64,000 nucleotides of DNA from Owenia fusiformis. Lineage: Eukaryota; Annelida; Polychaeta; Sabellida; Oweniidae. The position numbers were made by a program, and so were the translations under genes. Shown here in pieces: positions 1 to 12,419 of the stretch. The notes under the pieces were generated by a model. That model ran no database searches, was not told the origin of the DNA, and saw nothing but the letters and a program-made list of their open reading frames with translations. The first letter of the stretch is position 1; each line of letters begins with the position of its first letter. Location of the stretch: NCBI GenBank assembly GCA_903813345.2, contig CAIIXF020000008.1, forward strand, positions 15,296,822 through 15,360,821. The letters run 5' to 3'.

Positions 1-588
1 AAACAAAGCATGTTGTGGAGGAGTTTTTTTTATCATGTTTTTGATTCTCTAGTTTCAATTTCAATCTATGTTCACTTTGAACAAAAATATGTTGACTTGT
101 TCGGAGATTGAGATGGGTTGATCGTAACCTTTTTTGCCGTATGTAATCTTTTAAGTTTTAACCAAGAGTTCCAAAGCTTTTAGTTTTTATGTGTGGGATT
201 CATTTAGCTTGCAATTTATTTCATTTGACATTGTTCCAAAAATATGCATATGGTTGACATTTTTAAAATATTTACCAAACAGAAATTAGCATAATCATGT
301 CTATACTGAAACTCATGGAATGTTTGACACGTTCTCGGCTGCTTTGATAGTTGAATACTTTAAACAACACACGAGGCTCCACCCAATTAAAGCAATTAAT
401 TTAAAGGATGTTCCATTATTCTCATCTAGGGGTTGTTCTTTTTTCAATGTGGAATATGTTAAATAGCTACGCTGTATTACATTCAATGATTTTGTGATTG
501 TGCTATTAATTGGTGATTGTGCTATGACTAAGTGTGATCTTGCTTTGCATTGTGCTTAACGCTTATTTGTATTTTAATATTACTTCAG
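1..588 (+). other. Intron of the Fos-like gene
   Basis: AT-rich sequence with no coding signal. It ends in a usable 3' splice site (pyrimidine-rich tract and CAG at 586-588) just before the bZIP basic-region exon. The upstream Fos exons, including the start codon, must lie outside the window. Confidence 0.75.
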
Positions 589-2675
589 ATCAACCCAGAA
601 GAAGCACATCGTAAAAGAGTGAGACGAGAAAGAAACAAACTTGCTGCGGCTAGATGTCGCCAGCGTAGAACGGACCTCACAAATAAACTTATGGACGTAA
701 GTACTGAAAAATATTGTTTGGCTTATCCTTCGATTCAGAGGTATTTTTGTTTAAACATAAACAGATGTGATGTGAACGCCTGATTGATTAACATCCTCAA
801 TTAAGCTTTTTAAAGTAAATATTTTCCAAGGGTATCTGCTGTGATAATATTTCTACAATTATGAAGTTAAATCTGTAAAATATGTAATAAACTGTAACTT
901 TATATCATACAGTTCTTAATTTGAATATTTGGCAATGGGACTGCTTTGTTTAAAAAATATTGGCTCAGTGATGTATAATTAAAGAGTATATTTCTTGTCA
1001 TGAGTTGGTCACGAGCCTAGCAGTAGAAGCCCCAGGAATAGCAGGTGCCATATTTAGACCCAGATCATGTGATTATCTTTAGTTAAGTACCACAGAGTGA
1101 CACACTTATTGAACCCTATCCTTGAAATGAGCAGTAATTTTTAAATTAAAAGAAAATTATTTTTTCCTCCAATTTAAAGTTCTGCCAGTTAATGAATGTT
1201 TCAGGATTTTTAGAAAATTTGGTTCATTCTGCATAAACTTCTCATTGATTTTGCATATCTGTGAACAAAGACAAATCCGACAGCATTCCACTTATGTATA
1301 AAGAGCATATATTGTTCATCATTTCTGCAAAATTACATGATATTCCATTCAAAAAAACAAATGAATATCATCTTGATATAATTTTCAGGGGTCATTGTCA
1401 TGTATTTTTTAAGTCAAGTTATTAAGCAAAAGTGTTTTGTTTGCACTTTTACGAGAGCTTGTGGTCATGTGCCTTGGGTCAGATTTGTGGTTACCAGCAA
1501 CGTGTGTTGATAATTTCTTCCTTGTGGTACCAATATCATCAGGCACAACTGTTACTGATTTGAATAACCTATAAAACATGTACAAACTCATATATGACTA
1601 AATGTCACCTTACGAAGACACTTCGCCTGAAGTCATCCTGTTCAAAATTATGCAGGTCCAAACACACCAGCTTTTGTGAAAATCAATGATGGGTTCAGAC
1701 AAGTATTTTATCTAAGGATTAATTCTGAAAGGGGTCAGTTTCATATGGGATTAAGTCAATTATTTGATTTGAGGCACATTAGTTTCATCATTATTTGCAT
1801 TGATTTGCAGTTTCAGACAATCATGACTTATTTTATATTAATCACCTAAATTGTGCTTGGAGCATAATTTAGTGAAAGTTCCTCTTTTCTTGGTAATAGT
1901 ATATCTAGTACCATTAACTCACACAAACAATTCAACCTATACATTGTTTTTCAGATTATTAAGTTGTTACATCGATATGACTAACAATTATTTTATAGAA
2001 AATTATGGTCACACGTCACAAAGATGTATTTGTGTCTTTGCAATTCAATATGCAGTATAATAATAGTTTTACAATAACATTTTTCAGGAAACGGAAGTTC
2101 TAGAAGATGAACAACATAACTTAGAGGATCAGATAGAGAAACTTCGACAACAAAAGGAACAGTATGAATTCATCTTGAAAGCCCATCAGGCCAGTTGTAA
2201 AGCCCCAGAAGATGTACGTTGCAAGCCTTTACCCACCCCGACCCCTATCTCTGCCAGTGTATCAGTGATCGTTAAACAGGAACCTAAGACTCAACATGAT
2301 GATTTCTACATGAAAGGGGACGAGTATGATGCTTTGAGTCCTAGTAGCACATGTAGTAGCGAAGTCAGTTCAAATTCGATGACTCAAACGAAAATGGCAG
2401 CTCCAGCAGCTCCCGTTGCGCGACCCCACACACTTCCTATTCCAGCATCATCAGCCAACTCTACTTCAACATCTGTGCCCACTAAAGCCCAGGCCCGATC
2501 AGCACTCACTCCTGGTAGTGTTTTCACTTTGGGGTTTGAGACTATGCTTGATGGATCAACTGGGCTGACACCTATAGCTGGTCCATCATGTGCAAGCCAA
2601 GCCCAAAGAAACTCAAGTGATAGCAGCAACAACTCAGATAACAATATGGCATCTCCTACACTCATGGCACTCTAG
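589..2675 (+). CDS. FOS: Fos-family bZIP transcription factor (AP-1), 3' two exons, 5' partial
   Basis: Nuclear bZIP factor expected to dimerise with Jun and bind AP-1 sites. There are two coding exons, 589-696 (108 nt, phase 0 at both ends) and 2088-2675, joined by a GTAAGT...TTTTCAG intron. The first encodes the basic region ([16 protein letters not shown]). The second encodes the zipper, with Leu at each heptad in [14 protein letters not shown] and QIEKLRQ, followed by [12 protein letters not shown], which matches the Fos EFILAAHRPACK block. A Ser/Thr/Pro-rich tail follows and ends SPTLMAL, like the SPTLLAL end of vertebrate Fos. As I recall, vertebrate FOS also has a 108-nt basic-region exon, so gene structure supports Fos over ATF3 or Jun. 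The N-terminus is outside the window. Several ATTTA motifs lie downstream, consistent with labile mRNA, but this is inference. Confidence 0.92.
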
Positions 2676-3507
2676 TTACCAATCTGACTGGAACCTCTGC
2701 AGATGATTTTAAAAAATCACAATATTTCTGGGGAATATTGGAACAGTAGAATACAAGTCATTATATACGAGACTGTTTGCTCAGTATTTCTTGGAAAAAT
2801 TGTGAAGATTATTTTATATTGCATGAGAACGAAACATGCGAGGGTAGACCTTTTTACAGATCTGATGTATTCATTCCTCCTTTTTATACTCACACAGTTT
2901 CACTTATTGGTCAGATGTGATCACATGATAAACAGGGGCATCTGGGATATGACCTCTTGTCATACATTAAGGAGGTAGATTGTATAAAAGTATTATTGCC
3001 AAATAGAACTAAAAATACAAAATGGTAACATTTCAAAATGTAACGTTGTAATCAATCTAAATGGCAATCAGCAGCTGAAAATGCAATACTCATTCCAAAA
3101 TTTTCTTGCCTTAATTAGTAATCATTGATATTAGTATATAAGGTGCTTTGATAAAGGATGAGTGACTTTTTATAGAAAATATAGCCAAATAAATAACACT
3201 TGTTCAATATACATTTTTAAGCAATTTTTGAAAATGAAAATTTGGACGTTTTTTCCAAGTTCACTGCTGATTTTCCAGATATTTATTGGAACTTTGAAGT
3301 AGTTTGTATTGTTCTAGAATTTTTATGATGTAAACAGTTTTGAATAAGTACATTAGTATCTTTGAATGATAAAGTAGTCCATCATTCTTTATTCACACTT
3401 GTACTCTATGGTCATCATGCATTTCATTGTTTGAAAAATTTGGAAATAATGAAGCTATGTGAGGAATTAGATATTCCATCCTTACATCTTGCAATCAAGT
3501 TATTTAA

Positions 3508-3660
3508 ATATTCAGGGGGGCATTAACAGAAACTTCTTAAAGTTAAGAATTCATAAAATCCATTGTTCTCTAAGTGTGACATCATTATATCCATAGTTAC
3601 AATAATTGATTTACTTATTCGTAACTTTACGAAGTTTCTGTTAATGACCCCCTGAATATT
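3508..3660. mobile_element. MITE-like inverted-repeat element (153 bp)
   Basis: Arms of about 43 nt (3508-3550 and 3617-3660) are reverse complements with about four mismatches. They begin AATATTCAGGGGG and end CCCCTGAATATT. There is no coding sequence. Probably a non-autonomous DNA transposon; target duplication not resolved. Confidence 0.7.
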
Positions 3661-6600
3661 AAATATAGAAATGTATGGTTACCAAATTGGTACATTTTAT
3701 AAGGTAAGGGAGACTCCAAAATCAGTTCAATATTTCTAATAAAATAAATCGCTTGGATGTGTATATATATTTATTATAATTCAATCATGCATGCCAATTT
3801 TGTACAATGTAGCCAAAGTATGAACTTTGCTTATATAGCAGCAAAGTTCAGTTTTGTAAGGAACGAAAATATTTTTGAAACGGGTTATTTTATGTTGAGT
3901 GAACAATATAGTCAGTCAATGTACATGTAATTAATTAGAGAAATATTTATTAGCTTAGAGTAGTTCATAGTCATAGCAAGAACAAAAATATGTTCATATG
4001 GATATTTCTAAATAGATGTACAGTAATATAACATTATAGGTCCTAAAGTGTTCTTATTTAGTAGTCTTATACTCTAATATGGAAAATTATCAAAATTAAG
4101 TTACTGTGAAGTGGGGACAATACCCCAAGGGGCATTCAGTGTATTTGACAAAGAAAAACTTTTGTTCAGTTAAATATACAATTTGTTGATAAACAGTAAG
4201 CATATAGAAATTTCTTTGATTATTGAAAAATGTTAAATGTTAAATGTTAAATTATAATTCACTTTGAATAATATAGAGGTACATACGCAATCATTTTTTC
4301 TTATCACACTTTTTATATTTCTTCATAAAGGCATTAGGTTTTGCCATATGGGGAATTTATAGTGCCAAATTACTCAACCTATGATTGCCTCATATTTAAT
4401 TTTGATAGTTATCGATCTCAAAAAGATAATCTACACATTCTTCTGTATAAAAAGATTGACATATCAGAAATTAACGATCTCATATATTTTTATGTTCATA
4501 ATTTGCGATAAATATTCTTGGTCCATATTGATGTGTAAGACTAGTTCAACTCAATAACCTTTTATTATTAAGATTTTTAAATACAATTTTTGAACAATTT
4601 TCATTGCTAAATGAATCTTTAAATATGCATTGTCTGTAAACACTTTTCCATTCTGTGTCATTATAAACAAACATACTAAGAGCATGTATTTTGAAAGAAA
4701 TGTGCAATCAGGAATTATTTAATTTTTAATAAAGTTGAAGCTTTTAATCCAAAAATATAAATAAACAGTTTAGAACATGAACTGAGACCTATGTACAATA
4801 ATCTAGTCAAAAGGTACGATTTAAGAAACAGATATCTTGTTTAAGCCATCATGTGAATTGAGTCTGAAAACTTTCCTTATTCATATAAAAAACAAATGTT
4901 TTGAATTTTACTAAATGATAGCTGTATCCCATTATTTGATGAAAAATCATAAAACTTGTAATTTTCATGAAATATGACAGAAGGTAAAGCTTTTAAGATT
5001 TCCTATTTGAGAAAAGTAGATCCAAGTTTCAAAGTTATTTCCTTTGAAAAATCAACTTCTAATTTCCTTATTTTTATGACTTTGTCAAATGTTGTCTAAT
5101 ATAGATTATAGTGCCACTTTAAGGTATAGATTTGACAAATGAAAGTCATCATGCACGACATTGGAGCTCTTCAAACGCTCGATCATATAAATTTTTATAA
5201 AAAGTATAGATGTGAAATATTGTGAATCAAGTGCTATTTTATACAATTATCTTCTTAAAAGCTTAAATTATTGAAAATTATTAACAGTTTTATGATACAA
5301 TGGCGATTTGAATTCAAGTATTGAATCAGGATCATTTTGAAATAAAATGAACATTGAGATAAGAAATGTTGAAATGATGAATGGTTTACAGTACTTTTCA
5401 CTTGTCGTAATTTACTCTGGTTAGATTGAATATCAGTTTTACATAAATTGGTGCAAATAAAGTCACTGTAACATATATTAAAACTAAAAACAACCTTTTA
5501 GTTCCTATTTTGATAGAAAAATGCGTTTGAATCCAACGTGCAAGTAAAATAAAAATCCTCATGATGATCCTTCTTCGAAAACAAAATAATTGCTAAGGCT
5601 TTAATTACTCTGGCCCCCAGGACTTATTAAGATATTAAGTGTTGCTATTACATCCCACTTGCTATGAATCAGAATATTGTTAGAGCATATTCCTCAGCTG
5701 CCTTCATAAGTAGATCAAAATTAATTTTTGAGCAAATGTCACTATGTTAGAGGTCTATTGTTGAAATTATCCAAATTGATGATACTGTAAATGATCTGTC
5801 TATATGCAATATTACAGATCATTATATTTTCACAGGTTATTGTTATTGATCTACATAATACATATACATATATTTGTTGATTCACTTTGGTGATGACTAA
5901 CCTTAAGAAAGATTCAAACAGGATCTGGCTGTTATCTAGGTACGTTGTGATTCACTGAACCAAGTGAGATTTTGGAAGCATGTGTTCTACAGTTCTAGGC
6001 CATATTCAGATGTTGTTACTCATGTAGTATAGACAGCAATAAGTTAGTTACATGAAGCCTTTGTAATTTCATATATGTTATTCATTGGTTACAGATGCAC
6101 ATACATGTACATGTGTATATGATGAATTATTGAATTTGTTTTTTTTATGCAGCTGCTTGAATTTGTAAGTTTTTCCTCATTAATTTTTAATTTTCTGTAT
6201 ATGCAAAACAAAAAAGTTTCAAAAGAGTTTCAGTAGTCTAGTCATTAAGACACGGAATAACCTAGTTTGAAAGCAATATTTTTCTATGAAAATTATTACT
6301 TTTTTGTTGGTACCATTTAGTAGTATTCCTTCTAAGAGGCACTAATTGGTACCAATGGTACCAATAATGTTATATACCTAGCTAGTCTGTCCCTAGAATT
6401 TGTATATATTATTATTTATTTTATTTAATCTGTAATTAGGTTGCAAGCCTGGTGCTGCATTTATGTTATGTTATATATTTATCATTATCATCTTATGTTA
6501 TGTTATCATCTTATATTACGTTATCCTATATTGTTATCATATATTTTGTGTACTTGCATACACAATCATTTACTTCATTTTTCTTCCAATAAAACTACAA

Positions 6601-6811
6601 AGATTGACTGCTCTCGTGGTTTTTTAATATGATTGGATTGATATAAAAATAAAAGTGTTGTAGCTGTAGGCTAAAATATTTACAGTAGCGGCAATACATA
6701 TTCCAATTTTAAAAATCAAAATCAAGTAAAAGTATTATTGCAATGTTGTATATAAACTAGAATGGAATGAATGTTGTATGTTTGTTATCCTGAGCCATGT
6801 ACTAATACAAG

Positions 6812-6929
6812 TACACCCCCTTCAAAAGTTTGGAAAATAAGAGTACCTCATGTCAAAGCCTGAAGATAACAGGTTTCTGCACACTGTTCACTGGGACTTC
6901 CAGTTGCCAAACTTATGGAAGGGGGTGTA
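6812..6929. mobile_element. TA-flanked MITE (~114 bp)
   Basis: Terminal inverted repeats of about 20 nt (CACCCCCTTC...GAAGGGGGTG, continuing into AGTTTGG/CCAAACT) are flanked by TA on both sides (6812-6813, 6928-6929). This suggests a Tc1/mariner-type target duplication. No ORF. Confidence 0.7.
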
Positions 6930-7492
6930 GCATACTACAGAGCAATAACTTGAGTTAGACGTACATATAGTACATTGCGCCATCTTTTTAAGATATTTTA
7001 CATTTGCATGTGAGATTGTACATTTGCAAACAAAATATGTTTAGATGTCATCGATTGAATAAAGAATATTTCAACAAATAATGTTTTTGCTTATCTTTAT
7101 GACCACTTAATAAATCTATTGAACTCTAGATATTAACATGCAATATAATCACTCAATTTTATATGTCTCTGATTGAGGCTAGCTATAATTTTGTTATGAA
7201 CATTACTTGAAGTCCATGATTGGAGAAACCATGGGCTTTCCCATGGAGAAATCATGAAAGCCCATGGAGAAATATATACAGCCATGAATGAAGCAATATT
7301 ATATATGTGTTCCAAAAAAGCCCCCAACATCCCCCACCCCTCTTTAACTTTATGTCTTTATTGCTTATTTGTTGGAAAAAATAAACTGAATTCCCACTTG
7401 CATACAGGTACTGTAAGGAAATCACGCATTATCCTTGCCAAAAAGTGCATGATCCTTACATACTCGTACACCGGTCTAAAGTCGACTTTGGT

Positions 7493-7701
7493 CCTGCCAT
7501 GGGCGTAGCGCCCGGTACGCTGGGTACGCACAGGCGTACCAGATGGTTGCAAATTTGCTCCAAATACAACCAAATTTCAAAATTTTCCTGGGGGAGAACC
7601 CCGAGACCCCCCTAAATGCTTGTTTTTTGATTATTGACTCTTGTTCCTGTGGTGGTGGCGTACTAGACTAGTTGGAAAAATAGCGCTACGCCCATGCCTG
7701 C
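7493..7701. mobile_element. Small non-autonomous DNA element with 14-bp TIRs and 5-bp target duplication
   Basis: Perfect 14-bp terminal inverted repeats (CATGGGCGTAGCGC at 7498-7511, its complement at 7683-7696) are flanked by the direct repeat CCTGC (7493-7497 and 7697-7701). The interior is non-coding. Confidence 0.75.
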
Positions 7702-8278
7702 TATTACTACAATACACAAGAGAGGCAAATTGCGACACTGGAAAAAGAATTCCTGAATAAACCAGTTCTAGAGAACATTTGTTCCGTGTGTGCCACCTGA
7801 AGTCAGGATATGACCACAAAGACCCTTCTTACATTGTAATTCCCGGGGCATATACAATTAAAAATGCACTGAACGAAATTTCATATTAATTTCAAAACGA
7901 GGCAAAAACACAAAGTTACAAAATGACTTTCGCTTGTTTCTACTTTACGGGCAAAATACCATTGTTTGAGTCGTTCGATTGGTACTATTTTCTGTCTACA
8001 TATGAACGAAAATACTGCATATAATGTAAGTACGTTTAGAATAAAATTTATAAGTATGTTACCGCCGCAATTGATATTTTTAAATTGGGATTTAATTTTT
8101 TGATTCTTTTTTTGATTCAATGATCGATTTTAAGCACAGTCAGAGAGAATGTTTCTGGCGAAAGGAGATTCTGGGATTTCAAATTCTTGAAGTTGGGAAA
8201 CCGGAATGGCTTACCTTTTTTAATTCCCGAATCTCTCCGAAATTAGCTCATCTTGGTGACTGTAAATTGCACAGCTGT
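7702..8278. other. Intergenic, no gene seen
   Basis: No conserved ORF, RNA gene or clear repeat. Sequence between the 7.5-kb MITE and the 3' end of the LINE. Confidence 0.5.
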
Positions 8279-8519
8279 TCCTTCTTCTTCTTTATCCAGT
8301 TTACGTGTTAGTGTACTTAACACGATGGCACTTTAATGCTGCCTTTGGTCACTAGATACTTTGTTTTCACTGTGTACTATTATATCACTTGTAATTTTCA
8401 CTAATACTTGTTTTGATAGACTTTTGAGAGTGCGCATTTTGACATTGTTATCTAAAAGAGTCAGTATCTCAATTATACTGGAGACTTTAAGAGTCACTAT
8501 CTCTGTTTCGTTTGATTTG

Positions 8520-11500
8520 TTAAATTCTATTAGTTGATAGTATGAACTGTTGTAGTCGTTCTACTATTTCTGTGTTGATATGCCGGTCTAAGTTTGTATT
8601 AAGACCTGTGATGGTTTGTAAGTCTATGGTTGGGTTGTAGTTGGCTCCTAGTAGTACATTGTCTATAGCCGCTAGCATTACCTCCCTCTGAGCACTGTAT
8701 TTGCTGCACTGAAACAAGAAATGATGCAAAGTTTCTGGTGAATTACAGTGTTCACAGTTGGGAGAGGAAAGATCAGGGTTGATTTTGTAGTAGTGGCCAT
8801 TGAGACGAGTGTGCCCAGATATAATTTGATTGACTTTTGTCTGACTGTATCTTTTACCCAACTTTAATGATTGTGATTTAACTTTTACTTGTGGTATAAG
8901 GTTTTGAATCAAGTTAACTTTATCAGAGTGGATATACCTAGTTTGCCACTTATCAATGGACATATTTTTGATTGATTTATAAGCCATAGTTTTTGTTGTT
9001 TTTGGGGGAGGGAGGGTTGTGGCTGTACTTGCAGCTTTTTTGGCTATTTTATCAGCTACTTCATTGCCCTCAATTCCAAGATGTCCAGGTACCCAAAAGA
9101 TTTCTATGTTTTTCTTTAGCATGGAAAGTGTTTTGCAGGCTTTTCTTATACTGATGATTTCAGGCATCATATTTTTGAGTTTGGTGTTCAAAAATGCAGT
9201 TGTTATGGCTGGTTGGCAGTCAGACAGTATAGTAATTTTATCAGACGTCCTGGTTCCGACAATAAATTCCACTGCCAGCTTGAGTGCAGTGACCTCTCCA
9301 GTGTAGTTGTTACCTTGGCTGGCTACTGGTTCCTCCAGGCATATTGGATTGCTTTTTAAGCCACTGGTGTAAATAATGGCTGAAGCACCAGTTGGTCCTG
9401 GATTGCCATTAGCGGACCCGTCTGTGAAGATCACAGTCTCTGAGCCATCAAGATCATTCAGCAAGTTGTTGATGCGATGAGATTGCTCAGATTTGGATCT
9501 GCTGAAATCCTCAGTATGCACGATGACATCAGCTGGTAAAAAGGTCTCTGTGTCTGCTTGGTAGTAGCTGTGTTTAGCATAGTTAGTTGGTTTGGTTGGA
9601 CAGTTGTGCAGTCTGAGTCTAGCTGCTAAGATGTTGAAACAGGTAGGCTTTCTATCTGGTTTTCCAGATTCTGTCCAACGATGATATTCTTCAGCAATGG
9701 GGTCAGATATATTATGTGATAATATTCTGACAGCCTCTTGAGCTTGTCTGGCTCTCAGGTGTATGTCTATGGGAAGTACTCCTGCCATAACCTCCAGTGA
9801 TTCTGTGCTCACTGTCGACAAACATCCTGTTGTTTTTAGGAGAGCAGCCTGTTGGACTGTTGAATAAGCTTTTGCTGCTTTGTCTGTGGCTGTGGCAATA
9901 GCACTTATGCCAGTTTCAAAGTGAGGGATCACCAGGGTCTTATAAAGCGTGGTGAAAACTTCCTCACTGCACCCAGAGTTGCAGCTGGTAAAATTGGCTA
10001 TACCTGCTAGTGCTCCGAATGCAGACTTCTTTTTCAGGTCTATGTGTTGATCGAAGTTGAGTTCATCGTCAACTGTGACTCCTAGGATTTTCTTTGAGTG
10101 GACTATTGGAAGTTGCTTGTTCCTGAAGTGAATGTTGATGTTAGGTTTCACTTTTCCAGGTGGGGTGAAGATGAGTACCTCAGATTTTTCCGGTGCTATT
10201 TCCATATTCCACTTTTCACACCATTTACCTGCAATTTCCTCCAGGTCTTTGTTAATTCTCTGCTCTACGGCTGCTACGTCAACACCACTACACCAAATGG
10301 TGTTGTCGTCAGCGAATCCAGCAGTATGCGACAAAACCTTAGCCATGGAATCCGCAGTATAGATGTTGCAGAGGGATGGGGATAGCACAGATCCCTGAGG
10401 AATACCCACAGTTGATGTAATGAGGCTGGTAGTATGGTCATTGGCAGTGATGGAGAACTGCCTGTTGAACAAGTACTGGGAGATATATACGAGCAGTCTT
10501 CCCCCAATGCCATTTTGAGCCATTTTGTAAATCAGTCCTTCCCTCCAGATCCGCTCAAAACAACTTTCATAATCTAATACAGCAGCTATAACAGTTTCAC
10601 CTCTATTGAGAGCCTCCTGTACAGACTGAACGAATCTGATGACAGTCTGAGAACATCCCCTATGCTCTCTGTACGCGTCTTGGTAGCTGCAGTATATGTT
10701 GTTAGCCTCACAGCGCCATGAGAGCCGGGGACTTACTATTCTCTGCAGGATTTTCCCAATTAAAGATTCGAGTGTTATAGGCCTGTATGATCTCTCAGTG
10801 TTGTAGTCTTTTTTGTTGGGTTTTCCAAGCATAGATTTGGGGTCTATCTTGAATTCGGAGGGCAGGACTCCCTCCTCCCAACATTTCTGGGCTAGTTTCC
10901 AGATTGAGTGGTGTAACATGTTGCCTCCTTTTTTGATGACGATTCCTAGAAGTTTCTCTCTGGGACTAGGGGCTGTGTTGGTTGGGGTTCTGTTGATTGC
11001 CTCAATCGTTTCTATGAATGTGATGTCCCTATTCTCCTCGGAGCATACTTTGTGATAATTGGGATCGAGCATTTTTTCTTTTTCAGATTTGATGAGGTCA
11101 TTGGTTGTGTCATTAACATGGGAGTACCATACTTTACACCTTTGTACTGGTAGATTTTGTTTACCGTACTGTTGGACCATCGCCTGAGCGATATCCACAT
11201 CAGTGTGCAATATGGTGCTCCCATCTTTAGATTTTATTGGCTGTACAATCTTTTTGGCTTTTTTATTTTGAGTTTGATTGACAGTTTTCCAAATGCCTTC
11301 CGGTCTGCCCACACAGAGCTCCCCGAACAGTTTGTCCCAATACTGAGATTCACATTCTTTGACATCTGAGGCAAACTGATCAGCGAGCCCAGCGTAGATA
11401 GCCCAGTTGGCTGGATCACTGCGTTTATTATAATTACGTTTTGCTTTTCTGAGATTTTTTACCTGATTGGTCAGTTCATGTGTCCACCACCCTTTGCTCC

Positions 11501-12419
11501 TGCTATACACCGTTTTCTTGGGTATATTCTCTTCAACGACCTTGTGTATCAGGGAGCACAGTGTAGTGTAGCATTCCTCCACGTTAGAGTTGGGGAGGGT
11601 ATCCTGCAACCAATCAGAACATTTTATATCGCATTCCCTTTCAAAATTTTTCCAATTGGTATTCTTAAGATCTAAGTATTCTCTTTTCACCTCTGATTCC
11701 GACCTGCCAATCCTGAAAGAAATCAGCCTGTGATCAGATCTCAGGTAGACCTCCTCCCGCACCCGCCAGTCCTGAATCCTGGATGACAAAGAACCCGAAC
11801 CAAAAGTTAAATCAATGATGGTATCTTTGCGGGTGTGTTGTCTATTATTGAAGATATGTGCATTATGTGCCAGAATAAAATTGGCAACTTGGTCCCCAAG
11901 TTTATTTGTGGCGCTGTCATGCCAAAGGGGATGTCTAGCATTGAAATCACCGGTGAAAAGTATTGGGATGCCATCATTGAAAACTTTGTGGGCTATTACA
12001 ATAAATTTCTCCCAGGCTGTGATGTTCTCCGGAGGGATGTATACTGAGCATAAAAGGATTGCAAGGTCCTTGGTGTAAATATTGGCCCATGCTGCTTCAA
12101 CATCATCCCTCATGAGATCATCGCGCTTTACAATTTTGGTATTGGGAGAGGCTATAATGGCTGCACCCCCGCCCTCCCTATTTTGCCGAACAGATTTAAT
12201 CCAAGACCAGTCTTTAAGACCGGCTGATACAATGTTTTCAGATTTTGGGTGCCAAATTTCCGTAAGACAGAATATTGAAGCATTTGGGGATAGGTTTTTT
12301 ATATATTTGGCAGAGGTATTAATGGATTGTATATTGGCTTGAAAAATGTTCATTTTGGGGGTTGGTATGAGGGTGGTTAATGCAGTCAGTATAGTGTAAA
12401 TCATGCAATTATATTTCAT
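8520..12419 (-). CDS. LINE ORF2: endonuclease / reverse transcriptase / RNase H polyprotein
   Basis: 1299-residue retrotransposon polyprotein that would nick target DNA and prime reverse transcription there. The first ~235 residues are an exonuclease-endonuclease-phosphatase domain with LTEIW, TGDFNARH and SDHRLISF. The central RT has the motif-A Asp in AVLDYESCFERIW, IPQGSVLSP, and the catalytic FADD. Near the C-terminus an RNase H shows FTDGSANG, TGEVTAL, LSDCQPA and GNEVADK, giving the D-E-D-D set. A CEHC...HHFLFQC zinc-like motif follows, as in I and jockey-type elements. The ATG overlaps the end of ORF1 by 11 nt in another frame, which suggests translation by termination-reinitiation. 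No stop or missing catalytic residue was seen. Confidence 0.95.
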   Translation of the reverse strand: MKYNCMIYTILTALTTLIPTPKMNIFQANIQSINTSAKYIKNLSPNASIFCLTEIWHPKSENIVSAGLKDWSWIKSVRQNREGGGAAIIASPNTKIVKRDDLMRDDVEAAWANIYTKDLAILLCSVYIPPENITAWEKFIVIAHKVFNDGIPILFTGDFNARHPLWHDSATNKLGDQVANFILAHNAHIFNNRQHTRKDTIIDLTFGSGSLSSRIQDWRVREEVYLRSDHRLISFRIGRSESEVKREYLDLKNTNWKNFERECDIKCSDWLQDTLPNSNVEECYTTLCSLIHKVVEENIPKKTVYSRSKGWWTHELTNQVKNLRKAKRNYNKRSDPANWAIYAGLADQFASDVKECESQYWDKLFGELCVGRPEGIWKTVNQTQNKKAKKIVQPIKSKDGSTILHTDVDIAQAMVQQYGKQNLPVQRCKVWYSHVNDTTNDLIKSEKEKMLDPNYHKVCSEENRDITFIETIEAINRTPTNTAPSPREKLLGIVIKKGGNMLHHSIWKLAQKCWEEGVLPSEFKIDPKSMLGKPNKKDYNTERSYRPITLESLIGKILQRIVSPRLSWRCEANNIYCSYQDAYREHRGCSQTVIRFVQSVQEALNRGETVIAAVLDYESCFERIWREGLIYKMAQNGIGGRLLVYISQYLFNRQFSITANDHTTSLITSTVGIPQGSVLSPSLCNIYTADSMAKVLSHTAGFADDNTIWCSGVDVAAVEQRINKDLEEIAGKWCEKWNMEIAPEKSEVLIFTPPGKVKPNINIHFRNKQLPIVHSKKILGVTVDDELNFDQHIDLKKKSAFGALAGIANFTSCNSGCSEEVFTTLYKTLVIPHFETGISAIATATDKAAKAYSTVQQAALLKTTGCLSTVSTESLEVMAGVLPIDIHLRARQAQEAVRILSHNISDPIAEEYHRWTESGKPDRKPTCFNILAARLRLHNCPTKPTNYAKHSYYQADTETFLPADVIVHTEDFSRSKSEQSHRINNLLNDLDGSETVIFTDGSANGNPGPTGASAIIYTSGLKSNPICLEEPVASQGNNYTGEVTALKLAVEFIVGTRTSDKITILSDCQPAITTAFLNTKLKNMMPEIISIRKACKTLSMLKKNIEIFWVPGHLGIEGNEVADKIAKKAASTATTLPPPKTTKTMAYKSIKNMSIDKWQTRYIHSDKVNLIQNLIPQVKVKSQSLKLGKRYSQTKVNQIISGHTRLNGHYYKINPDLSSPNCEHCNSPETLHHFLFQCSKYSAQREVMLAAIDNVLLGANYNPTIDLQTITGLNTNLDRHINTEIVERLQQFILSTNRI

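Larger units (their letters stand above)
2676..7492. other. Fos 3' UTR and AT-rich intergenic sequence
   Basis: No credible coding region. The first part is probably Fos 3' UTR: scattered ATTTA motifs (for example near 3281, 3770 and 3945) and several AATAAA signals (near 3726, 4727, 5457 and 7058), so the polyadenylation site cannot be chosen by eye. Two small inverted-repeat elements inside are listed separately. A low-complexity ATGTTAT/TATCAT stretch lies around 6460-6545. Confidence 0.6.

Noticed and set aside
2384-2665. 93-codon antisense frame over the Fos 3' exon
   Set aside because: Shadow of a strongly supported Fos coding exon.
9019-12342. Several plus-strand open frames of 60-95 codons over the LINE
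   Set aside because: They are shadows of LINE ORF2 on the opposite strand without recognisable domains.
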